In this document: piece after piece, positions 1 through 8,684 of the stretch | Layout: every line of letters begins with the position of its first letter | Numbering within the stretch: the first letter of the stretch is position 1 | Origin: Desulfuromusa sp. | Lineage (GTDB): Bacteria > Desulfobacterota > Desulfuromonadia > Desulfuromonadales > Geopsychrobacteraceae | Assembly (NCBI GenBank): GCA_016744675.1 | Contig: JADGDX010000018.1 | Coordinates: 1-45,799, forward strand | Direction: 5' to 3' | Length of the DNA: 45,799 nt | The notes under the pieces: generated by a model | The model's database searches: none | Seen by the model: only the letters and a program-made list of their open reading frames with translations | Told to the model about the DNA's origin: nothing | Translations under genes and position numbers: made by a program

Positions 1-60
1 ATGTGTAAGCGCAGTAATGTGTTCAGCTTACCGGTACTAATTGACCGTGAGGCTTGACCA
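1..60 (+). rRNA. 23S ribosomal RNA, 3' end (partial)
   Basis: The first 60 bases match the conserved 3' tail of bacterial 23S rRNA: the block around the AGTAATGTGTTCAGCTTACC segment, then the ACTAAT element and the terminal GAGGCTTGACCA, whose CTTGACC closes the helix with the 5' end of 23S. The rest of the gene lies before the window. The exact 3' end may be a few bases further on. It is followed by 5S rRNA, the usual order of an rRNA operon. Confidence 0.93.
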
Positions 61-192
61 TAATAGTTTTTTGTAGGGACGGGGGAAGCTCGTCTTCCCC
101 CTGCCCCATTTAAGTTAAACGTAAAGCGAACTCTTTCTCGCAGATTCTAAATCAAGTCAAAGTCGTAAGCGATTGGAAACCAGTTATACGGT
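61..192 (+). other. 23S-5S internal transcribed spacer with processing hairpin
   Basis: This spacer contains no tRNA. It holds one strong hairpin at about 76-107, with arms GGGGGAAG and CTTCCCCC around a five-base loop, flanked by further G and C runs that can extend the stem. Such a stem right after 23S is probably an RNA processing site; it lacks a U tract, so it does not look like a terminator. Confidence 0.6.
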
Positions 193-310
193 TTTCGGTA
201 GCAATAGCGTAGGGGTCACACCTGTTCCCATCCCGAACACAGAAGTTAAGTCCTACCGCGCCGATGATACTGCATTGGAGACGATGTGGGAAAGTAGGTC
301 GCCGCCGAAA
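193..310 (+). rRNA. rrf: 5S ribosomal RNA
   Basis: About 118 bases carry the typical 5S core: the CCCATCCCGAACAC segment, then GAAGTTAAG, the central CGCCGATGATACTGC region and GTGGGAAAGTAGGTCGCCGCC at the end. The first bases (TTTCGGT) pair with the last (GCCGAAA) to form helix I, which sets the ends. It is co-transcribed with 23S and followed at once by a terminator. An open reading frame across this gene is not real. Confidence 0.95.
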
Positions 311-317
311 TTATTCG

Positions 318-360
318 AAACCCCCCATTCCGATCATTCGGAATGGGGGGTTTGTTTGTT
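318..360 (+). terminator. rRNA operon terminator
   Basis: A perfect 15-bp stem (arms 318-332 and 339-353, core CCCCCCATTCC/GGAATGGGGGG) with a six-base loop is followed by a T-rich tract. It begins eight bases after 5S rRNA and closes the rRNA operon. Confidence 0.93.
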
Positions 361-408
361 TAGAGCTGTTCAAGGATTAATTTGAAAACGTGCTAGTGAT
401 TCTTTGCT

Positions 409-1773
409 TTAATTTGGTTCAATTTGATAACTTTTGATCTTTCTGTGTAGGTTGGATCGTTCCAGGCCAATTTCTTCGGCTGTCTTTGAAATATTCCAAT
501 TGTTTTTGCGCAATTTTTCTAATAGGAATTCCTTTTCAAACACTTCCTTGGCTTCACGGTATGAGTTTGGTAGGTCATGTGTCTCAACACGCTGCGTTTT
601 AACTTCCTTACCCTTCTGATTGATTCCTAACGGCAAGTCTGAGCTTTGAATGATCTTGTCCGGAGTCATGATGACCAAACGTTCAATTAAGTTCTTTAAT
701 TCCCTGACATTCCCCGGCCAATTATAGGCCATTAAATTATTTAAAGCCTCTTTAGAGATGGTTTTGATCTCGCGACTTTCTTTGCCGCAGAAGTACTGCA
801 GGAAATGCTCGCATAAACGAGGAATATCATCTTTCCTGTTTCTTAATGCGGGAACTTGAAATGGAAGAACATTGAGTCGGAAAAAGAGATCTTCACGGAA
901 TTCTCCCGATTTTATTTCTTCCTGTAAATCTTTATTTGTAGCAGCAATGACACGAACGTCGACCACAATTGTTCTGTTTCCTCCGACCCTATCAAATTTT
1001 CTTTCCTGCAATATGCGTAGAATTTTAGCTTGAGTCTTTAAACTCATATCGCCAATTTCATCAAGAAATAAGGTTCCACCATTTGCTTTATCAAACTTAC
1101 CTTTACGGGCAGCGGTTGCTCCTGTGAAAGCTCCCTTTTCATGGCCAAATAATTCAGATTCAATAAGCTCTTCAGGTATTGCTGCGCAATTGACCTCTAC
1201 AAACGGTTGTTCTTTTCTTGTTGATTGTAAATGAATAGCTCGAGCTACCAGTTCCTTTCCTGTGCCATTTTCACCGGTAATAAGAACCCATCCCGAGCTT
1301 GGTGCAGCCATCTTGATTTGTTGTTTTAGTTGATCTATCGCAGGACTACTTCCTATCATTTGGTAATCTTGACCAATTTTTTCTTTTAGTGTGCGGTTTT
1401 CAGACACTAGCTGGTCAATTTTCATTGCATTTTGAATAGATAATAAGACTTTTTCTAGTGAGAGTGGTTTTTCTATAAAATCAAATGCGCCGAGTCGAGT
1501 TGCTTTCACAGCCGTTTCTATTGACCCATGGCCGCTCATCATGACAACTAATTGTTGAGGTCGGACTTGTTTGATCTTTTTGAGAGTCTGCAGTCCATCA
1601 ATTCCAGACATCCAGATGTCGAGTAAAACTAAATCAGGGTCTTCATCCTGAATTATGGATAAACATTCTTCACCTGAAGCAGCAAAAGAAGTTTGGAATC
1701 CTTCGTCTTGCAAAATCCCTTCAAGGCTTAGGCGAATACTATCTTCATCATCAACAATGAGTATATTTTTCAT
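409..1773 (-). CDS. ntrX: Sigma-54-dependent response regulator NtrX
   Basis: A 454-residue NtrC-class response regulator. Residues 1-118 are a receiver domain with the acidic pair D8/D9 and phospho-acceptor D52; about 140-375 is a sigma-54 AAA+ domain with Walker A (GENGTGKE) and an intact GAFTGA loop for contact with sigma-54; the last 45 residues are a Fis-type helix-turn-helix. An AAGGG Shine-Dalgarno lies 8 bases before the ATG. The upstream neighbour in the same operon encodes an NtrY-type kinase, with only 11 bases between them, so NtrX is the natural name. NtrYX systems sense nitrogen, redox or envelope state depending on the species; the signal here cannot be read from the sequence. 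Confidence 0.93.
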   Translation of the reverse strand: MKNILIVDDEDSIRLSLEGILQDEGFQTSFAASGEECLSIIQDEDPDLVLLDIWMSGIDGLQTLKKIKQVRPQQLVVMMSGHGSIETAVKATRLGAFDFIEKPLSLEKVLLSIQNAMKIDQLVSENRTLKEKIGQDYQMIGSSPAIDQLKQQIKMAAPSSGWVLITGENGTGKELVARAIHLQSTRKEQPFVEVNCAAIPEELIESELFGHEKGAFTGATAARKGKFDKANGGTLFLDEIGDMSLKTQAKILRILQERKFDRVGGNRTIVVDVRVIAATNKDLQEEIKSGEFREDLFFRLNVLPFQVPALRNRKDDIPRLCEHFLQYFCGKESREIKTISKEALNNLMAYNWPGNVRELKNLIERLVIMTPDKIIQSSDLPLGINQKGKEVKTQRVETHDLPNSYREAKEVFEKEFLLEKLRKNNWNISKTAEEIGLERSNLHRKIKSYQIEPN

Positions 1774-1784
1774 TTGTTATTCCC

Positions 1785-4022
1785 TTATCTGATGTTGCTT
1801 GATGGTAATTCAATAATAAAACGAGAACCTTTTGGGTTGTTATCTTTGACGCGAATATAACCATTATGATCTGCGATAATTGTTGAAACTATTGCAAGGC
1901 CTAATCCCGTACCGGTTTTTTTTGTAGAAAAATATGGTTCAAAAAGTCTCGATTTATCTTCGGCTGGGATACCGCATCCAGAGTCTGAAATAGTAAAGGT
2001 AATGATTTGCAAATCACGATTGTATACAGTCTTCAGATTTATAATCCCTTTTCCTTCGATCGCGGCAACAGCATTCTCAAAAAGGTTAATTATGACTCTT
2101 TTTATTTGTTCTCTATCAAAGATGGTATTGGGTAAGTTTTCATCAAGAGATTGTTGAAAGGTAATTCTCCTATGTGCTTCTCTGTAGAGAGTTAAGCTTT
2201 CATTTATGACTTCATTTAAGTTGTTTTCACTAGGTTTTGTCGCTGGCATGCGAGCAAAATTTGAAAATTCGTTGACGAGATTTTTCAATTCATCAACTTG
2301 ATCACTAATCATTCGGGTACAATCATCAAAGACATGATCATCCTTATCAAATTTATTTAAATAACGTTTACGAAGGCGTTGCGCAGACAGTTGTATTGGA
2401 GTAAGGGGGTTTTTGATTTCATGGGCAATCCGCCTCGCGACTTCCCGCCAAGCAGCCATTCGCTGAGCTTTATATAGTTGAGTGAGATCATCAAAGACGA
2501 CAACTGTTCCTAGGAAGTTATTCTGCTTATCTCGTAAGGTTGTTAGATTTAACATCAACGTATACTTATCGTTGCCGATAGGAATGGTTAATTGTTGCCT
2601 CACTGTCCCCCGTTCTGAATGGAAGAGTTCTTTTAATAGCTCCATAATTTGGGGCATGTAGCTTCCAGGAATAACTTCTCGGAAATCTTTACCCAGCATT
2701 TTTTCTGCATTGAAGTGAAGCAGAGTTTCAGCTGATTTATTAATTGTTGTCAAAAAACCTGACCGATCAATTGATATGACACCGGCAGTCACATTTGCCA
2801 GGACAATTTCCATATAATCTCTACGGCGATCTAACTCGAGGTTTGAACTTTGTAACTCTTGATTTGCAGAAATGACTTCGACACGACCTTGACGTAGGTC
2901 AGTTGTCATCTTGTTAAATGCGTTAACTAGGGTTCCTATTTCATCTGTACTGCGGGTTTTGAGTTTAATATCTAGATCACCTGAGGCTATTTGCGTCGTT
3001 GCTGTTGCTAGTTCTTGAATTGGAACGGTAATGCCACTGGCTAGGTGAAATCCAAACCATGTTGCTAGAAAGATAATGATGAGGGCAATGAGAAGTAAAA
3101 CAATGACATAGCTCTGTTGGATTTGTCCTTTGATAGACTTTGTTAGTTTGTATTGGTCAACTGACGAAGCAATTTCCTTCATTTTATTAATCAATGAATA
3201 GGGGACGTAGTAATTAACAACCACAACTCCAACGATGTCTTTAGGATTCCAATTTGATTGTACTGGGACGATCCCCCTTATCAAATCAGCCTGACCAACT
3301 GGTGTTATTTGTGAAAAGCGGATTCCTTGAAGGCCTTCTCTGACGGGGTCTGAGCTTGCTGTTGTAATTTCAATGATAGGGAGTTTGGGGTTAGCGACTC
3401 GAACTAATTCTTCATGAGTCGAAGAGAAAACCTCAACAATTCCAAGATTGTATTCTTCCTGCTTTTCTTTGATTAATGATTTGAGCTGAGGCAAGTTTTC
3501 TTCATTAAGGAATTTACCATCCTTAATTCTTTGACTTAACTGATCAGCATAATAGAGGGCGTTAGCCTCTGAGTTTTGATAGTACGTCTGTGCAACATCC
3601 AGCGATTCATCTAGGGCTTTTTCCACTTGGTTGTTGAACCAGTTATCGATGCTGCTACTGATAAATCCAGCAGAAACAAAAAATAACAACATCGTTGGTA
3701 TGAGTGACAGGGCAATAAATGCTCCAACTAATTTACTTCGAAGTTTCGCTCCAGGAACGCCTCGGCGTCTTTCGAGGATGAGTTTAAAAATATTCCTGAA
3801 GATGAGAAAGAGAAATAGCAGAACAAGTAGGATGTTAAGATTTATGACTGCAAGCGCAATGATGCTGTTACTAATTGGGAGTTGAGATGTTAAATCAACA
3901 AGCCGATTTTCCAGTTGGGGAATTAATAGTAGCAGAAGGAATGCAAAGAAGATGAGAACCCACTCGCGACGTTTGCGACGTGTTTTTTTTTCAAGTTTTG
4001 GTTCCAATGCTTCTGTCGTCAT
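1785..4022 (-). CDS. ntrY: Membrane sensor histidine kinase NtrY
   Basis: A 745-residue sensor kinase. Four hydrophobic segments near the N terminus (for example VLIFFAFLLLLLIPQ and the stretch before HLASG) frame a large extracytoplasmic region, followed by HAMP, PAS, HisKA (HEIKNPLTPIQLSAQRL, with the phospho-acceptor His) and HATPase (N box, then GTGLGLAIV). This arrangement and the HEIKNPLTP motif are typical of NtrY. I chose the ATG at 4022 because AGGAAA lies just upstream; a frame extended to 4085 adds 21 residues with no ribosome site. It should phosphorylate NtrX, encoded directly downstream. Confidence 0.9.
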   Translation of the reverse strand: MTTEALEPKLEKKTRRKRREWVLIFFAFLLLLLIPQLENRLVDLTSQLPISNSIIALAVINLNILLVLLFLFLIFRNIFKLILERRRGVPGAKLRSKLVGAFIALSLIPTMLLFFVSAGFISSSIDNWFNNQVEKALDESLDVAQTYYQNSEANALYYADQLSQRIKDGKFLNEENLPQLKSLIKEKQEEYNLGIVEVFSSTHEELVRVANPKLPIIEITTASSDPVREGLQGIRFSQITPVGQADLIRGIVPVQSNWNPKDIVGVVVVNYYVPYSLINKMKEIASSVDQYKLTKSIKGQIQQSYVIVLLLIALIIIFLATWFGFHLASGITVPIQELATATTQIASGDLDIKLKTRSTDEIGTLVNAFNKMTTDLRQGRVEVISANQELQSSNLELDRRRDYMEIVLANVTAGVISIDRSGFLTTINKSAETLLHFNAEKMLGKDFREVIPGSYMPQIMELLKELFHSERGTVRQQLTIPIGNDKYTLMLNLTTLRDKQNNFLGTVVVFDDLTQLYKAQRMAAWREVARRIAHEIKNPLTPIQLSAQRLRKRYLNKFDKDDHVFDDCTRMISDQVDELKNLVNEFSNFARMPATKPSENNLNEVINESLTLYREAHRRITFQQSLDENLPNTIFDREQIKRVIINLFENAVAAIEGKGIINLKTVYNRDLQIITFTISDSGCGIPAEDKSRLFEPYFSTKKTGTGLGLAIVSTIIADHNGYIRVKDNNPKGSRFIIELPSSNIR

Positions 4023-4295
4023 GTTTTTCCTGTCAAAATATTGCAGATAAAAAATGATTCTATTGAATGCGTCGGAACAAAACAAGCTTGATAGGTAAAT
4101 TTATATTCATTTTTCTAGAAAGTGACTTGAAGTTGATAGGACGGTATTCAGAAATGGACTCAAAGAATAGCTAAACACCTTTTGAACTACTGAAGATCGT
4201 ATATGCCTAGTAAAAAGGAAAGTAAGTCGGAATCACGAGATTAGAATGATTTTTTTTGAAATTCGACCTTCCCTAATGATGTCATTAAGCAATTG

Positions 4296-5309
4296 TCATG
4301 CGCTTTTCAAAAGACCAAAGCCATATTTAAAGGGATCTTCATCGTCAATGACAAACTTTTGTAAGCCGATGATGTGAGCTCGACCTGTTACTGCTGGTAC
4401 AATGGCAGTACGTTCTTTCATTTGTTTTTCCTCTAAAATTTCTCCGACGAACTCAGTGCCAATGATGCTTTGATAGGGGTAGGGTTGGCCAATCTTTAAC
4501 TTGTTGTTCGCATGAAGAAGCGCCATCTTTGCGCCGGTCCCTGTTCCGCAAGGAGAACGATCTGCCTGTCCCGAGCCAAAGATGACTACGTTTCGTGGTG
4601 GGATCGTTTCTTCATAGAATTCGACCAAGTTAACCCGACCAGGTTCACCGTTTTCTGGGTGTCGGATGTCAATGTTATCGTTTACTTTGTCTCGAATCGT
4701 TAAGCCGTATTCTATCAATTTATTGACGTGTTGTTGCTCTACTCCCAGGTTAAGATATTCACTTTTTACAATGGCGAAATAGTTTCCCGCATAGCAAATA
4801 GAAACCGGGATTTTTCCTAATCCATCCAGCTCAACTTCTAGGCTGTCATAGTAGAAAGAGAGAACATTTTTGATCGTGACACTTTTGACGCGGCCCTGAT
4901 CAAGACGGACGGTGGAGTCAATCTTCCCGGCCGGGGTGTCAAGTATGACCTGTCTAGATGTTTCGTTTTTATCTTCGATAGGTTTAAGTATGCCGCTTTC
5001 AACCATAGCTGTTACTGCTCCGATTGAGCCATGAACGCACATATCTAGATATCCGCCACTGTCCATGTAGATGATTCCCATATCGGCATCCTCTGAAATA
5101 GGAGCGGTGAGTACTGCACCGAACATATCCTGATGACCTCGGGGTTCTAACATCAGCATCTTACGAAGATTGTCTTCATTGTTCGCCATCCAGATTTTTT
5201 TCTCCAACATAGTTTTCCCTGGAATGTGGGAAATGCCACCGGTGACGACTCGGGTCGGCTCTCCAGCTGTATGGGTATCTATCGTGCTAATAAGGCGGTT
5301 CAGGTGCAT
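4296..5309 (-). CDS. Proline racemase / 4-hydroxyproline 2-epimerase family enzyme
   Basis: A 337-residue member of the proline racemase family, cofactor-independent enzymes that invert the alpha carbon of proline or hydroxyproline with two cysteines. Both are present: C91 in DMCVHGSIG and C254 in DRSPCGTGTG. Two cysteines argue for a racemase/epimerase rather than a trans-3-hydroxyproline dehydratase, in which one Cys is replaced. Sequence alone does not separate proline from 4-hydroxyproline. GAGGA precedes the ATG. It is the last gene of an operon with a TRAP transporter (34 bases after dctM), which suggests the transporter brings in its substrate. No proline reductase or hydroxyproline catabolic genes lie in the window. 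Confidence 0.88.
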   Translation of the reverse strand: MHLNRLISTIDTHTAGEPTRVVTGGISHIPGKTMLEKKIWMANNEDNLRKMLMLEPRGHQDMFGAVLTAPISEDADMGIIYMDSGGYLDMCVHGSIGAVTAMVESGILKPIEDKNETSRQVILDTPAGKIDSTVRLDQGRVKSVTIKNVLSFYYDSLEVELDGLGKIPVSICYAGNYFAIVKSEYLNLGVEQQHVNKLIEYGLTIRDKVNDNIDIRHPENGEPGRVNLVEFYEETIPPRNVVIFGSGQADRSPCGTGTGAKMALLHANNKLKIGQPYPYQSIIGTEFVGEILEEKQMKERTAIVPAVTGRAHIIGLQKFVIDDEDPFKYGFGLLKSA

Positions 5310-5343
5310 ATGTCCTCAATTCGTAATAAAGAAACTCAATCTG

Positions 5344-6627
5344 TTAAAGGTAACCAAAAAGCCTAGGCAGAAATAGAATCAGGTCCTCCCAGTAAGTGGT
5401 GATCAACAGAGCTGCAAAGGATGCAATGATGAAAGGCATTAGTGGGCGAGTAATTCGTTCGATCGGTAACTTTGCAATATTGGCACCTACGAATAGACAC
5501 ATGCCAACCGGAGGTGTTGCCAGCCCAATAGCTAGATTTAGTACGCATATGACACCGTAATGAATCGGGTCTACGCCAACATGCTGAGCCAAAGGAAGAA
5601 AAACAGGCGTCATGATTAGCAGGGCCGGGACAACATCGAGAAACATTCCGAAGATGAGCAAGAATAGGTTGATCAGTAACAAAATGGCGATCTTGTTGTT
5701 GGTGGCTGAAAGAACTGCCTCTGACACCGTCTGGGGAAACTGCTCTGAAGTCAGCAGGTAGGAGAAGATTGCTGCAGTACCAAGCAGAATCATCACTGCA
5801 CCTGTGGTGATGCCACTGTCAATTAAAACTTTTGTCAACTTACGTATGGTAATGGATCGATAAACAAATACACCTATCAGTAGGGCGTAGAAAGCAGCAA
5901 TGCCGGCGGATTCTGTTGGGGTGGCGATACCACCAATGATGCCGCCAAGTATAATAACTGGCATCATCAGCGCAAGTATCGCACACTTTGTAATACGAAT
6001 CTTTTGCTTCAGAGGTAACTTTTCCTCGATCCTTGGCAATTTGTTGTTACGTGATCCAAGAAAGATTGCTCCCATCTGCGAGGCGCCAAGCAGAATTCCC
6101 GGAACAATGCCGGCTACGAACAGGGCTCCGACAGAAATTCCGGTGATCGATCCATAGACAATAAATGGTATGCTCGGGGGGATTACTGGGCCTATGGTGG
6201 ATGAGATCACAGTGACGGCTGTCGAGTAATCTTTTTTATAGCCATCCTTTTCCATGCCAGGGATCATGATTGAACCAACTGCTGCGGTGTCGGAGACACC
6301 TGCGCCAGTCATCCCAGCAAAGATCATCGATATCAGAACGTTCGCATAGGCCAATCCCCCGCGGATGCGTCCGACAAAGAGCTTGCTGAACTCGATTAGT
6401 TCCTCTGTCAGGCCCGCAGCATTCATTAAATTGCCGGCAAGGATGAAAAGTGGAATAGCGGTCAGAAGAAATGAATCCATCCCTGTGAACAGCTTCTGGG
6501 CGATCAAAACCATAGGGATGTCGCTCACCAGCATAAATGCCAGAGCAGAAACCCCCAAGGAGAAGGCTACTGGAACGCCGAACAGGGCAAATAAAATAAA
6601 AAGGACGAAAGTTAGATAAATCATCAA
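5344..6627 (-). CDS. dctM: TRAP transporter large permease DctM
   Basis: A 427-residue, very hydrophobic protein with about twelve membrane segments. It has DctM hallmarks: N-terminal GVPVAFSLG, the MTGAGVSDTAAVGSIMIPGM region, the GPVIPPSIPFIVYG loop, IATPTESAGIAA, and the near C-terminal LAIGLATPPVGMCLFVGANIA. It forms the sodium-driven channel of a tripartite TRAP transporter in the inner membrane. Its ATG overlaps the dctQ stop codon by four bases (ATGA), so the two are translationally coupled. Confidence 0.93.
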   Translation of the reverse strand: MMIYLTFVLFILFALFGVPVAFSLGVSALAFMLVSDIPMVLIAQKLFTGMDSFLLTAIPLFILAGNLMNAAGLTEELIEFSKLFVGRIRGGLAYANVLISMIFAGMTGAGVSDTAAVGSIMIPGMEKDGYKKDYSTAVTVISSTIGPVIPPSIPFIVYGSITGISVGALFVAGIVPGILLGASQMGAIFLGSRNNKLPRIEEKLPLKQKIRITKCAILALMMPVIILGGIIGGIATPTESAGIAAFYALLIGVFVYRSITIRKLTKVLIDSGITTGAVMILLGTAAIFSYLLTSEQFPQTVSEAVLSATNNKIAILLLINLFLLIFGMFLDVVPALLIMTPVFLPLAQHVGVDPIHYGVICVLNLAIGLATPPVGMCLFVGANIAKLPIERITRPLMPFIIASFAALLITTYWEDLILFLPRLFGYL

Positions 6628-7154
6628 CCGGCCTCACTCGAGACAACCTGGAGATTACATTTATCGACAAAGGTGTTGAAAAGGTCAGCCAGAGTGTAGA
6701 GTAGCATCAAGGACCCTCCCACCGGTATCGCTAGGTAAGGATAAAACATTGGAATTTGTAGACCCAAAGAGGTCTGGCCAAAGTTACGGATTGCAAGGTA
6801 TTGCCCGCCGTAAATCATCGCCACGAAGAATCCGCAAAGGAGCAAGTCCCCACAGATACGGCACCAGAACCAGACTTGTTTCGGAAACTTGTTCGAGAGC
6901 ATCTCAATAACCACATGCTGCTTGCAAGTAAATGCGGCAGCAGCTCCGAGGATGGAAACCCAGATCATGGTATAGCGAACCATTTCCATCGTCCCCATGT
7001 ATGTCTTGCCAAAGAAATAGCGGCCAACGACATGGAAGACAATTGCGCTCAAGATAACACTCATTCCGACCGCTAAGAGCACTCGTACTATGTGATCCAA
7101 GCCAAAAACGAGGCTATTTATTAAGTTGAGCAGCAGGATGATCGATTTTACCAT
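6624..7154 (-). CDS. dctQ: TRAP transporter small permease DctQ
   Basis: A 176-residue protein with four predicted membrane segments, the usual size and topology of DctQ. The central FFGKTYMGTMEMVRYTMIWVSILGAA resembles the conserved W-S core of the family. An AGGAAGGAAA ribosome site precedes the ATG. It forms a membrane complex with DctM; the genes overlap. The 77-base gap from dctP contains a stable hairpin, which is common where binding protein must outnumber permease. Confidence 0.88.
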   Translation of the reverse strand: MVKSIILLLNLINSLVFGLDHIVRVLLAVGMSVILSAIVFHVVGRYFFGKTYMGTMEMVRYTMIWVSILGAAAAFTCKQHVVIEMLSNKFPKQVWFWCRICGDLLLCGFFVAMIYGGQYLAIRNFGQTSLGLQIPMFYPYLAIPVGGSLMLLYTLADLFNTFVDKCNLQVVSSEAG

Positions 7155-7201
7155 CTGAGTTTCCTTCCTCGGTTTTACTACTATCTAATTTGTTCTGTGA
7201 G

Positions 7202-7236
7202 TTTAATTGAGAAAAATCATATTTGTCTCAATTAAA
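7202..7236 (-). other. Intercistronic hairpin between dctP and dctQ
   Basis: Perfect 11-base arms (TTTAATTGAGA and TCTCAATTAAA, 7202-7212 and 7226-7236) enclose a 13-base loop and take in the dctP stop codon. On the transcript this structure follows dctP directly and precedes dctQ. Such hairpins can protect the upstream message end or partly terminate transcription, raising binding protein over permease. The effect is inferred; the stem is visible. Confidence 0.65.
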
Positions 7237-8233
7237 ATTTCTGTCCGATCTGGTTGATTTTTTCAATAATTGGTTTCCAGGTCGGTTGATCAATATAGAT
7301 ATTTTTGTAGACGGATGATGTTGCTTTGCGCATTGATGCTAGGTCAGGGTTCTTATCGACAATCATTCCGTGGTCAATGGCTTTTTGTAGGTGCATTGCT
7401 TCAGCGTCACGGCCCATCTTACGTCCATGTTGGCAAGCTTCTTGGCCTGCTGCAAGGACGATTTTTTGATCTTCAGCCGAGAGGGCATTGAACTTTTCGA
7501 GGTTCATAACAAGGGCAGCACCTCCCCAGATGTGATTTGTTACCGAAACGTATTTTTGAACTTCCCAAAGACTACGTGAAGAAATAACCCAGTTAGGGTT
7601 TGACTGCCCGTCAACAACACCAGTTTGTAGTGCGGTGTAGAGCTCACTGTAGGCAACTGGAACTGGATTGGCCCCAAGGCTCTTGGAAACAGCAATACGT
7701 ACAGGAGCCTCGATAGTTCTCATCTGCAACCCCTTAAAATCAGCAGAACTGTGAATGGCGTGCTTGGAGTTGGTGATGTTGTTGATACCATCATCAAAGA
7801 AACCAAGTCCTTTGTAGTCCGCCTTTTCAAGGCCATTGAGGAGATCTCGGCCAATTGAGCCATCTAGGACGGCATCAAGATGATCGAGGTTGTTGAACAG
7901 GAAGGGAAGCTCAAGTAAGCCGACCTTTGGTTCAAATGCACTTATTGGTCCTAGGGTGGCTGCTGTGACCTCAAGTAGTCCAGTGGGGACTCCTTCAAGC
8001 ATCTCGCGATCATCACCAAGTTGACGCTGTGGGAACACCATCACTTTGATATCGGTTTTCTCCGCCAACAGCTCTTTAAATTTCATAGCAGTTGCGTGGT
8101 AGGAATTGTCAGCATCTGGCAGGGCCACGTGGCCTAGCTTCCATTTTTGCGCTGCAAAGGCCTGGCCGGCACAAAGCAATACCAGGGTTATCACGGTTAC
8201 GAACAGGATGAAACGGCTTCCTCGACAATTCAT
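7232..8233 (-). CDS. dctP: TRAP transporter solute-binding protein DctP
   Basis: A 333-residue periplasmic binding protein. Residues 1-27 are a signal peptide ending in AGQAFAA. Family features include LPDADNSYHATAMKFKELL near the mature start, the central KGLQMRTIEAP segment with the arginine that normally binds the substrate carboxylate, and the YSELYTALQTGVVDGQSNP motif diagnostic of DctP. AGGAG lies 8 bases before the ATG. First gene of dctPQM-racemase. The ligand is probably proline, hydroxyproline or a similar acid, judged only from the racemase in the operon. Confidence 0.92.
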   Translation of the reverse strand: MNCRGSRFILFVTVITLVLLCAGQAFAAQKWKLGHVALPDADNSYHATAMKFKELLAEKTDIKVMVFPQRQLGDDREMLEGVPTGLLEVTAATLGPISAFEPKVGLLELPFLFNNLDHLDAVLDGSIGRDLLNGLEKADYKGLGFFDDGINNITNSKHAIHSSADFKGLQMRTIEAPVRIAVSKSLGANPVPVAYSELYTALQTGVVDGQSNPNWVISSRSLWEVQKYVSVTNHIWGGAALVMNLEKFNALSAEDQKIVLAAGQEACQHGRKMGRDAEAMHLQKAIDHGMIVDKNPDLASMRKATSSVYKNIYIDQPTWKPIIEKINQIGQKF

Positions 8234-8429
8234 GTTGCATTCTCCTTCTTGATGGCTCCACGCACCTTGGCGGGAGTTGTCCTCGAAAGTTATATTTTCA
8301 AGGAACGTTGATGGAATATTCTAGTCTTGAGAACAGTTCATGTTTTAACTGTTTGCGATGACTAATAACTTTAGATGTAGAGTTGCTGTGCCGATACTCA
8401 AATACCTTACATGAGGTTACAGTCTAGTC

Positions 8430-8446
8430 AGCAAAAAGTGAGCCAA
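8430..8446 (-). promoter_or_regulatory. Sigma-54 (-24/-12) promoter of the TRAP-racemase operon
   Basis: On the minus strand the sequence reads TTGGCTCACTTTTTGCT, with GG (8444-8443) and GC (8432-8431) separated by exactly ten bases. It matches the sigma-54 consensus TGGCAC-N5-TTGCW except for one base in the -24 box. It lies about 200 bases upstream of dctP and is flanked by a gene for a sigma-54 activator, so the expected start near 8420 fits the context. Confidence 0.75.
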
Positions 8447-8649
8447 ACTAGAACTCTGTTCTCTTTTATGTATTTAAGTTTTCAAGGTCAAAATGGGGTG
8501 AGTTTGGAAATTTATTTAAAATCAGTCCCTTATAGTCAGTTTTCGCATAGAGGTTGAGTTTTCTCAGGTGAAAAATCCCTAGATATTGTGTTGTTGGAGA
8601 TTGTGCCAAAATGTAAAACGCTGGTTGGATTTGTCTTTTATTGAAACAA

Positions 8650-8669
8650 AAAATACAATTCTGTATTTT
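8650..8669. promoter_or_regulatory. Putative activator binding site (TyrR-box-like inverted repeat)
   Basis: An 8-bp inverted repeat, AAAATACA-ATTC-TGTATTTT. Its core AATAC-N6-GTATT occurs again at 10596-10611 upstream of the adjacent activator gene, with nearly the same spacer (AATTCT and AATTAC). It has the N6 geometry of TyrR boxes (TGTAAA-N6-TTTACA), and the activator has a TyrR-like helix-turn-helix. Proposed as the enhancer for the TRAP operon; the site lies just after the activator stop codon, so it could alternatively be a weak hairpin in that transcript. Confidence 0.5.
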
Positions 8670-8684
8670 AATGTCATTTTAACT

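Larger units (their letters stand above)
8234..8684. other. Intergenic regulatory region upstream of dctP
   Basis: This 450-base gap holds no gene. Going upstream from dctP it contains a leader of about 190 bases, the sigma-54 promoter at 8430-8446, an AT-rich stretch, and an inverted repeat at 8650-8669. The arrangement (enhancer about 230 bases before a -24/-12 promoter) is standard for sigma-54 control. I saw no riboswitch motif in the leader. Confidence 0.6.

Noticed and set aside
61..192. A tRNA gene in the 23S-5S spacer
   Set aside because: No T-arm or CCA signature; the only structure is a G/C-rich hairpin.
173..385. 70-residue reading frame on the plus strand
   Set aside because: It lies across 5S rRNA and its terminator, so it is not a gene.
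6236..6670. 144-residue frame overlapping dctM and dctQ
   Set aside because: It is a shifted shadow on the same strand; Cys/Arg-rich composition and no homology, while dctM is clear in the true frame.
8600..8620. A TTTTGGCACAATCTCC element as a second sigma-54 promoter
   Set aside because: The -24 half is good, but the bases ten further on are AA instead of GC, so there is no -12 element.
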